Positions 41,853 to 51,298 of a stretch of DNA of 64,000 nt are shown here, piece by piece. Source of the DNA: Virgibacillus_P tibetensis (GTDB lineage: Bacteria > Bacillota > Bacilli > Bacillales > Amphibacillaceae). The notes beneath the pieces were generated by a model, which worked only from the letters and a program-made list of their open reading frames with translations, did no database searches and was not told where the DNA came from. Position numbers and translations under genes: made by a program. Positions within the stretch are counted from its first letter, which is position 1; the number at the start of each line of letters is the position of its first letter. Location of the stretch: contig NZ_JARZFX010000013.1 of the NCBI RefSeq assembly GCF_036026595.1, positions 14,882 to 78,881 of the forward strand. Reading direction: 5' to 3'.

Positions 41853-42812
41853 CTAATCAATGATTGAATATAATAACTTAGATATTTTTTGAGTATCGTG
41901 TCTTAATGTTGCCTGTGAATAATCAATAATATCTCCTTCAATGATTTGCAGTCCCATATCGAGTAAACGATCCGTATCATAAATAACAGGCTCTGCATTT
42001 TCTTCTGCATAAACTGCCCGCACTGCTTTTGAAATTGGTTCATTATGTACTACGATAGCGTCTACACAATCTGCACCAATGTGGTTACTAATGGCTTGGA
42101 CATGCTCAGAAGCAGTGTATCCTGTCGTTTCGCCTGCTTGAGTCATCACATTACAAACATAAACTACCTTAGCAGCTGCATCCCTCATCACTTCATATAT
42201 TTGTGGCATAATCATTGTGGGCAGAATACTAGTATATAAGCTGCCAGGTGCTATGACGACTAAATCCGCTTTTTCTATAGCTCGTACGGCATTCGGCAAT
42301 GGTTGGACAGGCTGTGGACTTAAAAATACCCGTTTTATACGTTTATTTGATAAAGGAATGTTTGACTCTCCAGAAACAATAGAACCGTCCTCCATCTTTG
42401 CATGTAATGACATATTTTCATTCGATATTGGATAAATCTTCCCTTTGACATTTAAAACACGTGATATTTCTTTTATACCAGTATAAAAATTGCCTGTAAT
42501 GGAAGTCATTGCAGCTAATAACAGGTTACCCATGGAATGACCTGATAATCCATTACCAACGGCAAAACGGTGCTGAAACAGCTCTAAAAGCATAGGTTCA
42601 GCATCAGATAAAGCTGCGATCACATTTCGTATATCTCCTGGCGCTGGAATCGCCATTTCATTCCGCAGTCTTCCTGTACTTCCTCCATCATCAGCAACAG
42701 TTACAAGTGCAGTTAAATGAATCGGTAAATTTTTCAACCCGCGTAAAAGGACCGGCATCCCGGTCCCTCCGCCTATAACGACTACGCGTGGCAGGCTCTT
42801 CTCTTGGCTCAT
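41853..42812 (-). CDS. yvcK: Gluconeogenesis/cell-envelope factor YvcK (GlmR, CofD-like fold)
   Basis: YvcK is needed for growth on gluconeogenic carbon sources and stimulates UDP-GlcNAc synthesis. The CofD-like nucleotide-sugar fold begins VVVIGGGTGMPVLLRGLK, followed by TVADDGGSTGRLR and GNLLLAAMTSITG. The start is the ATG at 42812 with AAAGGG upstream, 319 aa. The longer frame to 42887 would overlap rapZ by 74 bp and lacks family support. It is adjacent to rapZ with one base between. Confidence 0.93.
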   Translation of the reverse strand: MSQEKSLPRVVVIGGGTGMPVLLRGLKNLPIHLTALVTVADDGGSTGRLRNEMAIPAPGDIRNVIAALSDAEPMLLELFQHRFAVGNGLSGHSMGNLLLAAMTSITGNFYTGIKEISRVLNVKGKIYPISNENMSLHAKMEDGSIVSGESNIPLSNKRIKRVFLSPQPVQPLPNAVRAIEKADLVVIAPGSLYTSILPTMIMPQIYEVMRDAAAKVVYVCNVMTQAGETTGYTASEHVQAISNHIGADCVDAIVVHNEPISKAVRAVYAEENAEPVIYDTDRLLDMGLQIIEGDIIDYSQATLRHDTQKISKLLYSIID

Positions 42813-42813
42813 A

Positions 42814-43698
42814 TTAATGACCCTTTCTTTTTTCAATATCCCGGTGACTAACGTGAGTTGTATATTGGGTAGACAATTCTTTCGCAAAATACTCCGATAT
42901 GGCTACAGACCTGTGCTGGCCACCTGTACAACCAATGGCTACAACTAATTGTGACTTGCCTTCTTTTTTATACTGAGGTAGCATAAAGTGCAATAAATCG
43001 AGTACTTTTTCATTAAACTTCTTTGTGTCTGTCCATTTAAATACATAAGAAGAAACTTCTTTATTCAAACCAGTTAATGGCTGCATATGTGCTACATAGT
43101 GAGGGTTCGGTAAGAAGCGTACATCAAATACTAAATCAGCGTCAATCGGCACGCCATACTTAAATCCGAATGATACCATATGAACAGAGAATATTTCCTG
43201 TTTGCCTTCTGTATATTTCTCAACGATTTTCTCCCGCAGCTCTTTCGGCTTTAAATTCGTCGTATCTATAATCTTTTGTGCTCTTCCTCTAAGTTCATCC
43301 AGAATTTTCCGTTCCTGCTGAATACCATTTAACGGTAAACCACCTACAGCTAATGGGTGTGATCTTCGTGTTTCTTTATACCTGCTGACAAGCTGCTCAT
43401 CCTTGGCATCAAGAAATAAGATATGTTCCTCCAGCCAGTCTTCTTTACCCAAAACATCTAATGCTTCAAATAAAGAATCAAAAAACTCACGGCCGCGTAA
43501 ATCCATTACAAGCGCAACTTTTCGTATATTGTTCGTTGAATCCCTCATTAGTTCCAGAAATTTAGGAAGTAATGCGGGTGGCAGATTATCAACGCAATAG
43601 TATCCTAAATCCTCAAAGCTTTGAACTGCTACCGTCTTTCCTGCACCGGACATTCCTGTAATGATTACTAACTTTGTTTCATGTTCTCCGTTTCTCAT
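42814..43698 (-). CDS. rapZ: RNase adapter protein RapZ family (nucleotide-binding YvcJ)
   Basis: This is a P-loop protein that in B. subtilis (YvcJ) binds and hydrolyses ATP/GTP and affects competence; in E. coli RapZ guides RNase E. It shows Walker A GMSGAGKT near residue 15, GYYCVDNLPPALLP, the Walker B-like LDAKDEQLV, and the C-terminal IGCTGGQHRSVAI. The length is 294 aa. It is part of the conserved nudix-rapZ-yvcK-whiA-crh run. Confidence 0.94.
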   Translation of the reverse strand: MRNGEHETKLVIITGMSGAGKTVAVQSFEDLGYYCVDNLPPALLPKFLELMRDSTNNIRKVALVMDLRGREFFDSLFEALDVLGKEDWLEEHILFLDAKDEQLVSRYKETRRSHPLAVGGLPLNGIQQERKILDELRGRAQKIIDTTNLKPKELREKIVEKYTEGKQEIFSVHMVSFGFKYGVPIDADLVFDVRFLPNPHYVAHMQPLTGLNKEVSSYVFKWTDTKKFNEKVLDLLHFMLPQYKKEGKSQLVVAIGCTGGQHRSVAISEYFAKELSTQYTTHVSHRDIEKRKGH

Positions 43699-43725
43699 TT
43701 CTTCTCTCCCCTTTTAAAACATCCT

Positions 43726-44190
43726 CTAAGATGCTGAAGAATCCAATCGAAAATTAAGCAACTCAAAATCTTCTGTATAGGAAAAGGATCCATATAACAT
43801 TGATTTATTAGCTAACACGTGTTCAAATATCTTCCTGTCACCTTCAGCCATTGGTAAATCATGTATATGCTCCACTGGAATCCACTTTAACACGCCCTCA
43901 GCGCAATAATCCGTTAAGGTTCCTTCATAAGTTTTACAAATAAACGTAAACATCATCCATTCGTGTACCAGGCTATCATTTTCATATATTGAAAAGGTAA
44001 AAGCGCCAGCTAGTTCTGGATCATGTATTGTTAATGCAGTCTCTTCCCGATATTCTCTAACCACTGACTCTTTAATGGATTCACCTTGCTCCATCTTACC
44101 TCCTGGAATAGCATACCAGCCTCGCCGTGGTTTTTTTAATAATAATAAATGACCGTTATCTATTATTATGCAGTTAGTCACTCGCTGCAT
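43726..44190 (-). CDS. NUDIX hydrolase (YvcI-type)
   Basis: This is a nucleoside diphosphate-X hydrolase of unknown substrate. The Nudix box is complete: GGKMEQGES at residues 30-38, then REYREETAL at about residues 45-53. The N-terminal RVTNCIIIDNGHLLLLKKP and the middle WMMFTFICKTYEG segment are typical of 8-oxo-dGTP diphosphatase-like proteins. The length is 154 aa. Its place upstream of rapZ is conserved in Bacillus. Confidence 0.9.
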   Translation of the reverse strand: MQRVTNCIIIDNGHLLLLKKPRRGWYAIPGGKMEQGESIKESVVREYREETALTIHDPELAGAFTFSIYENDSLVHEWMMFTFICKTYEGTLTDYCAEGVLKWIPVEHIHDLPMAEGDRKIFEHVLANKSMLYGSFSYTEDFELLNFRLDSSAS

Positions 44191-44335
44191 ACATCAATCA
44201 CCTCTTTCTAAGATCTTAAGAGGAACGTTTATATCTTAGCATTATTTCTATTATACAACGAAAAAAAACAAAGCAACAAGGATAAGTTTGCAGGAAGGTG
44301 AGTTCGACAAATATGGACAAGTATTATTTTTTTTC

Positions 44336-44366
44336 AAAAAAAGGCACAGGTGACATACACCTGTGC
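44336..44366 (-). terminator. Intrinsic terminator of trxB
   Basis: GCACAGGTG and CACCTGTGC form a 9-bp stem followed by C and seven T residues on the minus strand. It separates trxB from the nudix-rapZ block. Confidence 0.85.
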
Positions 44367-44484
44367 AATAAACTAATCTATCTATTAAAAGGGGGTCAAT
44401 TAGTTATTTATATTGTACCCCAAAATTGTTTCGAATGTATTACAGTAGCGTTAAAATGCAATTACTATTTGTAAACCTTTCTTC

Positions 44485-45447
44485 CTAGTTGGATTGTGTT
44501 GCTTTTGCTTTTAGCTCTTCCGTTAGATTTTCGATATACTTTTGAGCTGTTTCTGCTGCAATACTTCCATCACCAGTTGCTGTCACAATTTGTCGAAGTG
44601 TTTTTTCACGGATATCCCCAGCTGCGAATATACCTGGAATATTCGTTTCCATATTTTCATTAGTTGGAATATATCCTTCTTCATTCGTAATTCCCAGTGA
44701 TTTGAAAGGCTCGCTTAGTGGGATCATTCCAATATAAACGAAAACACCATCAATCTCATGATCATATTCTTCACCGGTTTTATTGTTTTTCAGTGTGGCA
44801 CTACCCACCTTGCCATCTTTTTCATTTATTTTTGTTACCACCGTATCCCAAACGAACTCCATTTTATCATTATCAAATGCACGTTCTTGAATGATTTTCT
44901 GAGCACGCAGTTCATCACGTCGGTGAACTACTGTTACTTTATCTGCAAAGCGGGTTAAATATATTCCCTCCTCTACTGCAGAGTCTCCTCCACCAATTAC
45001 AATGAGGTTTTTTTGTTTAAAGAAGGCTCCATCACAAACTGCACAGTAAGATACTCCACGCCCTCCAAGCTCTTCCTCACCAGGAATACCAATTTTCTTA
45101 TATTGTGCTCCAGTTGTAATGATGAGAGATCTGGTTTTATATTCTTTTTTTCCTGCAACAACCGTTTTGTAATCACCGTGGTCGATCACTTCTTTAATAT
45201 CTCCATATGCATACTCAGCACCGAACTTCTTTGCATGCTCAAACATTTTATTGGATAGGTCAGGACCTAGAATATGGTCATACCCAGGGTAGTTTTCAAC
45301 ATCTTCTGTATTAGCCATTTGGCCACCAGGAATACCCCGTTCAATCATTAATGTCTCTAAATTTGCACGGGATGCATAGACTGCTGCTGTCATACCAGCA
45401 GGACCTGCTCCCACGATAATTACATCTAACATACGATCTTCGGACAT
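44485..45447 (-). CDS. trxB: Thioredoxin reductase
   Basis: This NADPH-dependent FAD enzyme reduces thioredoxin. It shows FAD-binding GAGPAGMTAA near residue 11, the redox-active CAVC in VSYCAVCDGAFF near residue 135, NADPH-binding GGGDSAVEEG and the C-terminal GIFAAGDIR. The length of 320 aa is typical. It is downstream of the TPR gene, as in B. subtilis. Confidence 0.96.
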   Translation of the reverse strand: MSEDRMLDVIIVGAGPAGMTAAVYASRANLETLMIERGIPGGQMANTEDVENYPGYDHILGPDLSNKMFEHAKKFGAEYAYGDIKEVIDHGDYKTVVAGKKEYKTRSLIITTGAQYKKIGIPGEEELGGRGVSYCAVCDGAFFKQKNLIVIGGGDSAVEEGIYLTRFADKVTVVHRRDELRAQKIIQERAFDNDKMEFVWDTVVTKINEKDGKVGSATLKNNKTGEEYDHEIDGVFVYIGMIPLSEPFKSLGITNEEGYIPTNENMETNIPGIFAAGDIREKTLRQIVTATGDGSIAAETAQKYIENLTEELKAKATQSN

Positions 45448-45529
45448 CTGTATCGCCCCTTTTTCTTCTAATTATTACGCCATATTCAGCTTATAAGAAT
45501 TAGTAACTTTCGTCTAACATAATGCTCAC

Positions 45530-46522
45530 TTATTTCCAGGGAATCCCTTCATTTGTTAATTTAAGATGTTTTCGGCAGCCTTCTTCCCATATCAATTGTG
45601 CTTTTTCCGGGGCACCCGCATAATATAAAGTATAGCTGTACCATCTATAAAACGAAGGATGGCTTTTTACGGACCCTTTACGAAGTGTTCGAAAACGATC
45701 ATGAGCTTCTTGAATATAGCCAGTTTTTGCTAGTGTCACAGCAATACGCAATTTTTGTTGTTCATGGATTGGATATACATTTAGTAATGCCTGAACATTC
45801 TTTTCATATTCCTTTTTTTGCTGGTAATTAAATAAAGCTAGATTTGTGTGGCTGTATAATGAATTAGGATCATCTTTTAAAGCATCGAGTTCAATTTGAA
45901 CGGCTTTTTCTTCGTAGCCTGAGAAGAATAATGCTTGCGTATAATCATGTTTTGCCATTGGATGTTCAGGAAATAAGGTCATCATTTCCTCTAAGAGCGG
46001 AATTGCTTTGTCCCATTCATTATATTCCATATGATAAAAAACAGTCTCCATATATATTAATAGCTCGTCTTCATCTTCAAGATCCCAATCTTCATCGTCT
46101 ATATCTTCTTCGCCGATATCTATTAAATGCAATAAGGTTTTTGCTTCCTCGCTAAAGTCGCCTTCTGGCTCTTTTTCCAAGTAGGTATCTGCATATTTTT
46201 TTGCATCATTCAATAATCCCAGGTGCGCATAATTGTTTGCTAGAAGATAATAGCAATCAACATAATCAGAAGCTTGCAGCACTTCTGTAAGTAATTGATT
46301 TGCTGCATGATAAGAACCTATTTCTGTATATATAATAGACATCTGACACTTATATAAAGCGTCATCTGGTTTTGCTTCTATAGCTTTTTTCAACCATTTT
46401 ATAGCGATATCAAATTTCCTTTTTTGAAAAGCCTCTACACCTTTTGTGAAATAAAAATCACCTTCAGGAATAAAAGGGACAACATTATTGTCTTTTCCAA
46501 CTTTATCTTTTACTTGATGCAT
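45530..46522 (-). CDS. Tetratricopeptide repeat protein (YvcD-like)
   Basis: This is a cytoplasmic helical-repeat protein of 330 aa, presumably a protein-interaction scaffold. Several TPR-like units are visible: GVEAFQKRKFDIAIKWLKKA (about residues 26-45), DCYYLLANNYAHLGLLNDA (about 93-111) and a later EWDKAIPLLEEMM. A very acidic insert (DIGEEDIDDEDWDLEDEDE) lies near residues 140-158. The ATG at 46522 has GGGGG upstream; the longer frame to 46555 does not. Partner unknown. Confidence 0.85.
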   Translation of the reverse strand: MHQVKDKVGKDNNVVPFIPEGDFYFTKGVEAFQKRKFDIAIKWLKKAIEAKPDDALYKCQMSIIYTEIGSYHAANQLLTEVLQASDYVDCYYLLANNYAHLGLLNDAKKYADTYLEKEPEGDFSEEAKTLLHLIDIGEEDIDDEDWDLEDEDELLIYMETVFYHMEYNEWDKAIPLLEEMMTLFPEHPMAKHDYTQALFFSGYEEKAVQIELDALKDDPNSLYSHTNLALFNYQQKKEYEKNVQALLNVYPIHEQQKLRIAVTLAKTGYIQEAHDRFRTLRKGSVKSHPSFYRWYSYTLYYAGAPEKAQLIWEEGCRKHLKLTNEGIPWK

Positions 46523-46713
46523 GTATATCCCCCTGTCTTGTTCACATACGAACAAAGTATACCATATTTAGTACATGAATAATATAGGGCAAATTCGCAA
46601 TATATACGTGTGGAATAGCCTGGTTACGTTATTACGTTTTTCTGTGATTCCAGCAGTGAGTAAGAAATATGAATTACAAAAAGCTGATCACATATTGTGG
46701 CCAGCTTTTACGA

Positions 46714-48381
46714 TTAAGCTTTTACTGGGGTTATAGCATCATGCATAACTTGATTCAATTCCTTTTCATAGTCTTGTATTTGAGTTTCACTCCACTTTAG
46801 TGTTTTCGCCATATAATTAATTACCTTTAGTTGATGGGTTCTTACCCACTCTATATCAAAAAACAAGGCGCTTGTTCTTCTAACAAAAAAATCTGTTGGC
46901 TTATAAGCTAGTTCGTATTCCATGGCATAGAGCAGCTCTGCAAATAAAATTGGATCCATAAATTCGTTCTCAGCTTCCACTTTTCTATTTTGGTAGAGTG
47001 AAAATAATATATCAACATTTGCACCATAGGTTTGAATAAGTTGGTGTACCTCTTCTTCCTTAATACCTAATTCAAGCCCTTCAGCTGTTTTGCGTTCTAT
47101 AAACGCTGCAAATCCCTTTGATCCACCTACCTCACCACCCGAAATCGGTAAATGTTCCGTAGCCGACTCAGAGTACAGAATGCCCTCTTCCTCTTTTAAT
47201 TGATCTGATACTTTATCAACTATCTGCTGCGCCATTTTACGATAACCAGTCAATTTTCCACCGGCCATCGAAAGGAGACCCGTATCAGATATAAACAGTT
47301 CGTCTTTACGTGATATTTCGCTTGGATTATCACTAGCATCATCTGCTATCAATGGTCTCAATCCTGTCCAGCTTGACTCAACTTGTGCAGCAGTTATGCC
47401 CAGTGAGGGGAACATATAATTGATCGCATCTATCAAGTAGTCCCGGTCTTCTTCCGTCATAGTAGGATGTTCTAGATCTCCTTTAAAAGTAGTGTCAGTT
47501 GTCCCGACATATGTCTTAGTACCACGTGGGATAGCAAAAATCATTCTTCCGTCCTTGGTATCGAAGTAAACAGCTTGCTGTAATGGAAATACAACCTTTG
47601 AAAATACTAAATGAACACCTTTTGTTAAATGTAACGTTTTTCCTTTTTTTGATCCATCAATTTCTCTTACTTCATCTACCCATGGGCCACCAGCATTAAT
47701 AACTTTCTTTGCGTATATTCTACGCCTTGACCCATCAATTTGATCCTCAACAATTACACCAGAAATGATGCCTGATTTATCATAGATGAATTCAACCGCT
47801 TTTGTGTAATTAACCGCATAGGCACCTTTTTCTGCTGCTTTCTTCAATACCTCAATAGTTAACCGTGCATCATCTGTTTTATACTCCACGTAAAATCCTG
47901 CACCTCGAAGGTTTTCTTTTTTTATAAGTGGCTCTTTTTTAAGAGCTTCTTCCGAACTAAACATTGTTCGTCGCTCTCCTTTTTTAACTCCCGCTAAAAA
48001 ATCATAGACACGCAGTCCTAAGTTTGTCATTAGCGGTCCAAATGTTCCCCCCTTATGAAAGGGAAGCATCATCCATTCCGGAGTAGTTACATGAGGGCCA
48101 TTTTCATAAACAACTGCACGTTCTTTTCCTACCTCTGCAACCATTTTTATCTCGAATTGTTTTAAATACCGAAGTCCACCGTGGACCAGTTTGGTTGATC
48201 GGCTCGATGTACCTGCAGCAAAATCCTGCATTTCAACTAAAGCTGTATTCATTCCACGTGTTACCGCGTCTAAAGCAATTCCGGCACCTGTTATTCCTCC
48301 CCCGATAACCAGCAATTCTACCTGCTTATTCTCTAATTTGTGAAGAATATCATTTCTTCTATAACTTGAAAATCGACTCAT
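46714..48381 (-). CDS. glpD: Aerobic glycerol-3-phosphate dehydrogenase
   Basis: This FAD-linked, membrane-associated enzyme oxidises glycerol 3-phosphate to DHAP and feeds electrons to menaquinone. It shows FAD-binding VIGGGITGAGIALDAVTRG near residue 22, SSRSTKLVHGGLRYL near residue 58 and the middle GTTDTTFKGD. The length of 555 aa matches Bacillus GlpD. It is preceded by a long leader with a terminator hairpin and by glpP; glpF and glpK are not here. Confidence 0.96.
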   Translation of the reverse strand: MSRFSSYRRNDILHKLENKQVELLVIGGGITGAGIALDAVTRGMNTALVEMQDFAAGTSSRSTKLVHGGLRYLKQFEIKMVAEVGKERAVVYENGPHVTTPEWMMLPFHKGGTFGPLMTNLGLRVYDFLAGVKKGERRTMFSSEEALKKEPLIKKENLRGAGFYVEYKTDDARLTIEVLKKAAEKGAYAVNYTKAVEFIYDKSGIISGVIVEDQIDGSRRRIYAKKVINAGGPWVDEVREIDGSKKGKTLHLTKGVHLVFSKVVFPLQQAVYFDTKDGRMIFAIPRGTKTYVGTTDTTFKGDLEHPTMTEEDRDYLIDAINYMFPSLGITAAQVESSWTGLRPLIADDASDNPSEISRKDELFISDTGLLSMAGGKLTGYRKMAQQIVDKVSDQLKEEEGILYSESATEHLPISGGEVGGSKGFAAFIERKTAEGLELGIKEEEVHQLIQTYGANVDILFSLYQNRKVEAENEFMDPILFAELLYAMEYELAYKPTDFFVRRTSALFFDIEWVRTHQLKVINYMAKTLKWSETQIQDYEKELNQVMHDAITPVKA

Positions 48382-48487
48382 TTCAATACACCCCTATTTT
48401 ACTCATAATTCATACTCAGCTACACCCCCTGCTCCGGGACATACATGTATGTAAGATTGTCTTTATTCTGAATTCATAGGAGAAATT

Positions 48488-48538
48488 AAAAAAACCGCTA
48501 AACACACTAATGCCAGTAGCATTAGTTGTTTGCGGTTT
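48488..48538 (-). terminator. Terminator hairpin in the glpD leader, candidate GlpP antitermination site
   Basis: A long stem (AAACCGC...ACTAATGC against GCATTAGT...GCGGTTT) is followed by seven T residues on the minus strand, about 107 bp before glpD. An outer GGAGAAA/TTTCTCC pair (48478-48484 and 48536-48542) can compete with the stem base, suggesting alternative folds. In B. subtilis GlpP antiterminates at such a leader. Confidence 0.7.
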
Positions 48539-48575
48539 CTCCAGTTTCTCCGTCCATAAATATTAACTTAATTTA

Positions 48576-48584
48576 ACTATAACA
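48576..48584 (-). promoter_or_regulatory. Extended -10 promoter for glpD
   Basis: The minus strand reads TGTTATAGT, an extended -10, between the glpP stop and the leader terminator. It would give a leader of about 190 nt. Confidence 0.45.
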
Positions 48585-48620
48585 TGATACTAAAACAAAG
48601 TATAGTGAAACAGCTGTTTA

Positions 48621-49163
48621 CTAATTCCATAAATCCCTGTTCGACGTAGATACACCAACTGCCCCTGCTTTTAAAGCTGCATGGACCTCTTCATTGTTTG
48701 TAATGAGCCCTCCAGCAATAACAGGCAGGTTCGTCTCTGTACGTATTTGCTCAATCATGGTTGGTACAATCCCTGGTAATACTTCTACACAATCAGGATT
48801 AAATCGGTCAATCAGTTTCAGATTATGCTCCAAAGCTGAGCTATCCAGTAGAAAAACGCGCTGAATAGCTAATAATTTATGTTTTTTTGCTAGACTGATG
48901 ATATTCCCTCTCGTTGACAGAATTCCATCTGGTTTTACCTCTCGAATTAGAAACTCCATTCCATATTCATCTGCTTTTAAACCTTGTATTAAATCGAAAT
49001 GGATCAGAGCTTTTTTACGAGCCCTTTTTGTATAATTAACCATACTCTTCAACTGTGTGAGTCGGGTTTCAAGAAATACTACTGACTCGTTAGATGTTTC
49101 CAATGCTTTTTCGAAATCCTTCATTTTTCTCACTGCTGGCAAAACACCTGTGGGAACGTCCAT
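48621..49163 (-). CDS. glpP: Glycerol operon antiterminator GlpP
   Basis: GlpP is an RNA-binding antiterminator activated by glycerol 3-phosphate that allows transcription through the glpD and glpFK leader terminators. The (beta/alpha)-fold protein shows FLETRLTQL, ALIHFDLIQGL near residue 50, EVLPGIVP near residue 125 and VIAGGLITN near residue 146. The length is 180 aa. It lies directly upstream of glpD with the leader hairpin between them. Confidence 0.93.
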   Translation of the reverse strand: MDVPTGVLPAVRKMKDFEKALETSNESVVFLETRLTQLKSMVNYTKRARKKALIHFDLIQGLKADEYGMEFLIREVKPDGILSTRGNIISLAKKHKLLAIQRVFLLDSSALEHNLKLIDRFNPDCVEVLPGIVPTMIEQIRTETNLPVIAGGLITNNEEVHAALKAGAVGVSTSNRDLWN

Positions 49164-49177
49164 GTAAATTCACCTGC

Positions 49178-49696
49178 TCAATCCGTAAAATTATCTGTCC
49201 GTTTGTCCATTTCTTCGCTTGAAAAAATTAACTGCATCGGATTCCCACCCACAAACGTACCGGGTTGGACATCTTTATGTACTAATGTTCCAGCAGATAC
49301 AATTGCATTATCTCCTATAGTAACACCAGGAAGAATAGTTGAATTAGCACCAATCAACACTTCATCTCCAATAATTACGTTACCGATTCGATATTCTTTT
49401 ATTAAGTATTCATGTGCCAAGATAGTAGTGTTGTAACCAATAACACTGTTTCTACCGATGGTTATTTTTTCTGGAAACATTACATCTGGCATAACCATTA
49501 GGGCAAAAGCAGTTTGTTTACCGACCTCCATGCGGAGAAAAACACGATACAACCAATTTTTAGCTCCCAGAAAAGGCGTGTATCTCGCGATCTGGATCAC
49601 GATAAAGTTTTTCACTACTTTCCAAAAGGATACTGTCTTGTAAATTTGCCATAATGAATTCGCGTGTTCCACATGGAATCTTTCGGTTCTTCGCAT
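49178..49696 (-). CDS. yvoF: Acyltransferase with left-handed beta-helix (YvoF-type)
   Basis: This is a hexapeptide-repeat acetyltransferase of 172 aa. Repeated I/V-G-x-N-x units are visible: EKITIGRNSVIGYNTTI (about residues 75-91) and IIGDEVLIGANSTILPGVTIGDNAIV (about 107-132), ending with VGGNPMQLI. An N-terminal amphipathic stretch precedes the helix. The acceptor is unknown. Its position after ppaX is conserved (hprK-lgt-yvoD-ppaX-yvoF). Confidence 0.88.
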   Translation of the reverse strand: MRRTERFHVEHANSLWQIYKTVSFWKVVKNFIVIQIARYTPFLGAKNWLYRVFLRMEVGKQTAFALMVMPDVMFPEKITIGRNSVIGYNTTILAHEYLIKEYRIGNVIIGDEVLIGANSTILPGVTIGDNAIVSAGTLVHKDVQPGTFVGGNPMQLIFSSEEMDKRTDNFTD

Positions 49697-49699
49697 TGG

Positions 49700-50335
49700 T
49701 TACACTCCCACGATTTCCAATAAATCTGTTATTTCTTCCAACATATAGGTTGGATTGTACTGCAGCAATCGCTCTTTTCCTTTAAACGCCCAAGCGACGC
49801 CAGCTGTTTTTACTCCTGCGTTCTTTCCGGACTCGATGTCGTGATAATTGTCACCAACCATTAAAGTAGAAGCTGCATTTGCTTTTAATTCCTCCATTGC
49901 TTTAATGACTGGTTCCGGATGTGGTTTAGGATGTTTTACATCATCCAATGTAATGACTGTATCAAAATAGCTGTTTAAGCCGGTTAAAGATAGACCCATC
50001 GTTACCGCTTTCGTCATTTTTGTTGTAACAATGCCCATTTGTATACCATTTTGTTTGAGTTTTTCTATTGTTTCTACTACATGAGGAAAGGCAGTTACAT
50101 AACTGTCGTGGACAGCTAAATTATGCTTTCTGTAAGTTTCCACCATAATCTCTGCACGCTCCGGGTCGATCTTGCGAAACGTATCTACCAGAGGGGGACC
50201 ATTAAATTCAATCACTTCCTCTGGCGTAAATGTTAAATTATGCTGCTCAAATGTGTGATTAAAGGATGCTGTTATTAATTCATTTGTATCTATTAATGTT
50301 CCGTCAAGATCAAAGAGTATTGTACGAATGCTCAT
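49700..50335 (-). CDS. ppaX: Pyrophosphatase PpaX (HAD family)
   Basis: PpaX hydrolyses pyrophosphate produced when HPr kinase/phosphorylase dephosphorylates HPr-Ser-P. It shows the HAD nucleophile LFDLDGTLIDT near residue 8, VTTKMTKA, KPHPEP and the acidic VGDNYHD near residue 165. The length of 211 aa matches PpaX. Its ATG overlaps yvoD by 26 bp, and it shares the operon with hprK, which fits its role. Confidence 0.94.
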   Translation of the reverse strand: MSIRTILFDLDGTLIDTNELITASFNHTFEQHNLTFTPEEVIEFNGPPLVDTFRKIDPERAEIMVETYRKHNLAVHDSYVTAFPHVVETIEKLKQNGIQMGIVTTKMTKAVTMGLSLTGLNSYFDTVITLDDVKHPKPHPEPVIKAMEELKANAASTLMVGDNYHDIESGKNAGVKTAGVAWAFKGKERLLQYNPTYMLEEITDLLEIVGV

Positions 50336-51269
50336 TAGATTTTTCCTTTCTTTGCTTAGATTCTAATCTTTTCCAAATAAATGCAATCGTCATTGTTAAA
50401 ACAATCGCAGTTACTAATCGAATTAAGAGCAGTGGCCATACAGGAATCCCCAAGGGGATAAAAATAAGCGTGTCTTCAACTACGGCATGACAGGAAACGA
50501 GAAATATAAGAGCCAAATACATATCTTTTTTAGAAACGCCATCTTCTTTTACAGCCTGTATCATCAGTCCTGCCCCATACGCTAATCCGATCGTAAGACC
50601 AGCTACCATTGTCATAGATGTGTTTTTTTCCATTCCTAATACTTTGGTAAAGGGAGCAAACTTATTAGAAAACACAGTTAACCAGCCTTTTTCCCGCATA
50701 AATTGCATAATGACCATTAAAGGTATTACGATTAAAGCGAGTTGGAGTACAGCAAAAAGAGCCGTTTGAATTCCTTGAAGTGTAATTTCACTCCACCCTG
50801 TTAATACTTGATTAGAGGCAGAAATCATGCCATATTGCGCTTGCTCCGCTCCACCATTCCAGAATAAGTTGATCATTATACCTGCAAATAAGGCTAGCGA
50901 TATTCTAATCCCAACAATTAACCACCAGCTAACCCCTACTCTAGATGCCACAGCCGATTCTATAAATAAATTATGAGAGAAAGACAGCATCATTGCTAAA
51001 ATAAAAACCTCTTTCACTGTAAAGTCAAAGGAGATAATTGCTGCGATTCCCGCATATAAGTTTAGAACATTACCTAACACTAACGGAACCGCAGCTTCGC
51101 CAGATAAACCAAGTAAACTCATTATAGGAGCTAATTGTTTGATAATCCATGGTAATACAGGTGTATACTGTAATATTGTTACGATTAGCGTAATCGGGAA
51201 AATCACCTTCCCTAAAGTCCAGGTAGTGCTTAAACCTTGCTTTAAACCACGAAACATAATTCCTTTCAA
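50310..51269 (-). CDS. yvoD: Nucleoside-recognition (Gate) domain membrane protein YvoD
   Basis: This is an integral membrane protein of 319 aa with about eight spans and two copies of the nucleoside-recognition/Gate domain, one near residues 15-110 and one near 170-280 (SMTMVAGLTIGLAYGAGLMI). The function is unknown; related domains occur in SpmA/SpmB and FeoB-like proteins. The start is TTG at 51269 with GAGGG eight bases upstream. It is located between lgt and ppaX. Confidence 0.87.
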   Translation of the reverse strand: MKGIMFRGLKQGLSTTWTLGKVIFPITLIVTILQYTPVLPWIIKQLAPIMSLLGLSGEAAVPLVLGNVLNLYAGIAAIISFDFTVKEVFILAMMLSFSHNLFIESAVASRVGVSWWLIVGIRISLALFAGIMINLFWNGGAEQAQYGMISASNQVLTGWSEITLQGIQTALFAVLQLALIVIPLMVIMQFMREKGWLTVFSNKFAPFTKVLGMEKNTSMTMVAGLTIGLAYGAGLMIQAVKEDGVSKKDMYLALIFLVSCHAVVEDTLIFIPLGIPVWPLLLIRLVTAIVLTMTIAFIWKRLESKQRKEKSNEHSYNTL

Positions 51270-51298
51270 TTGATATTCCCTCTTTTCGATGCTGTTAT

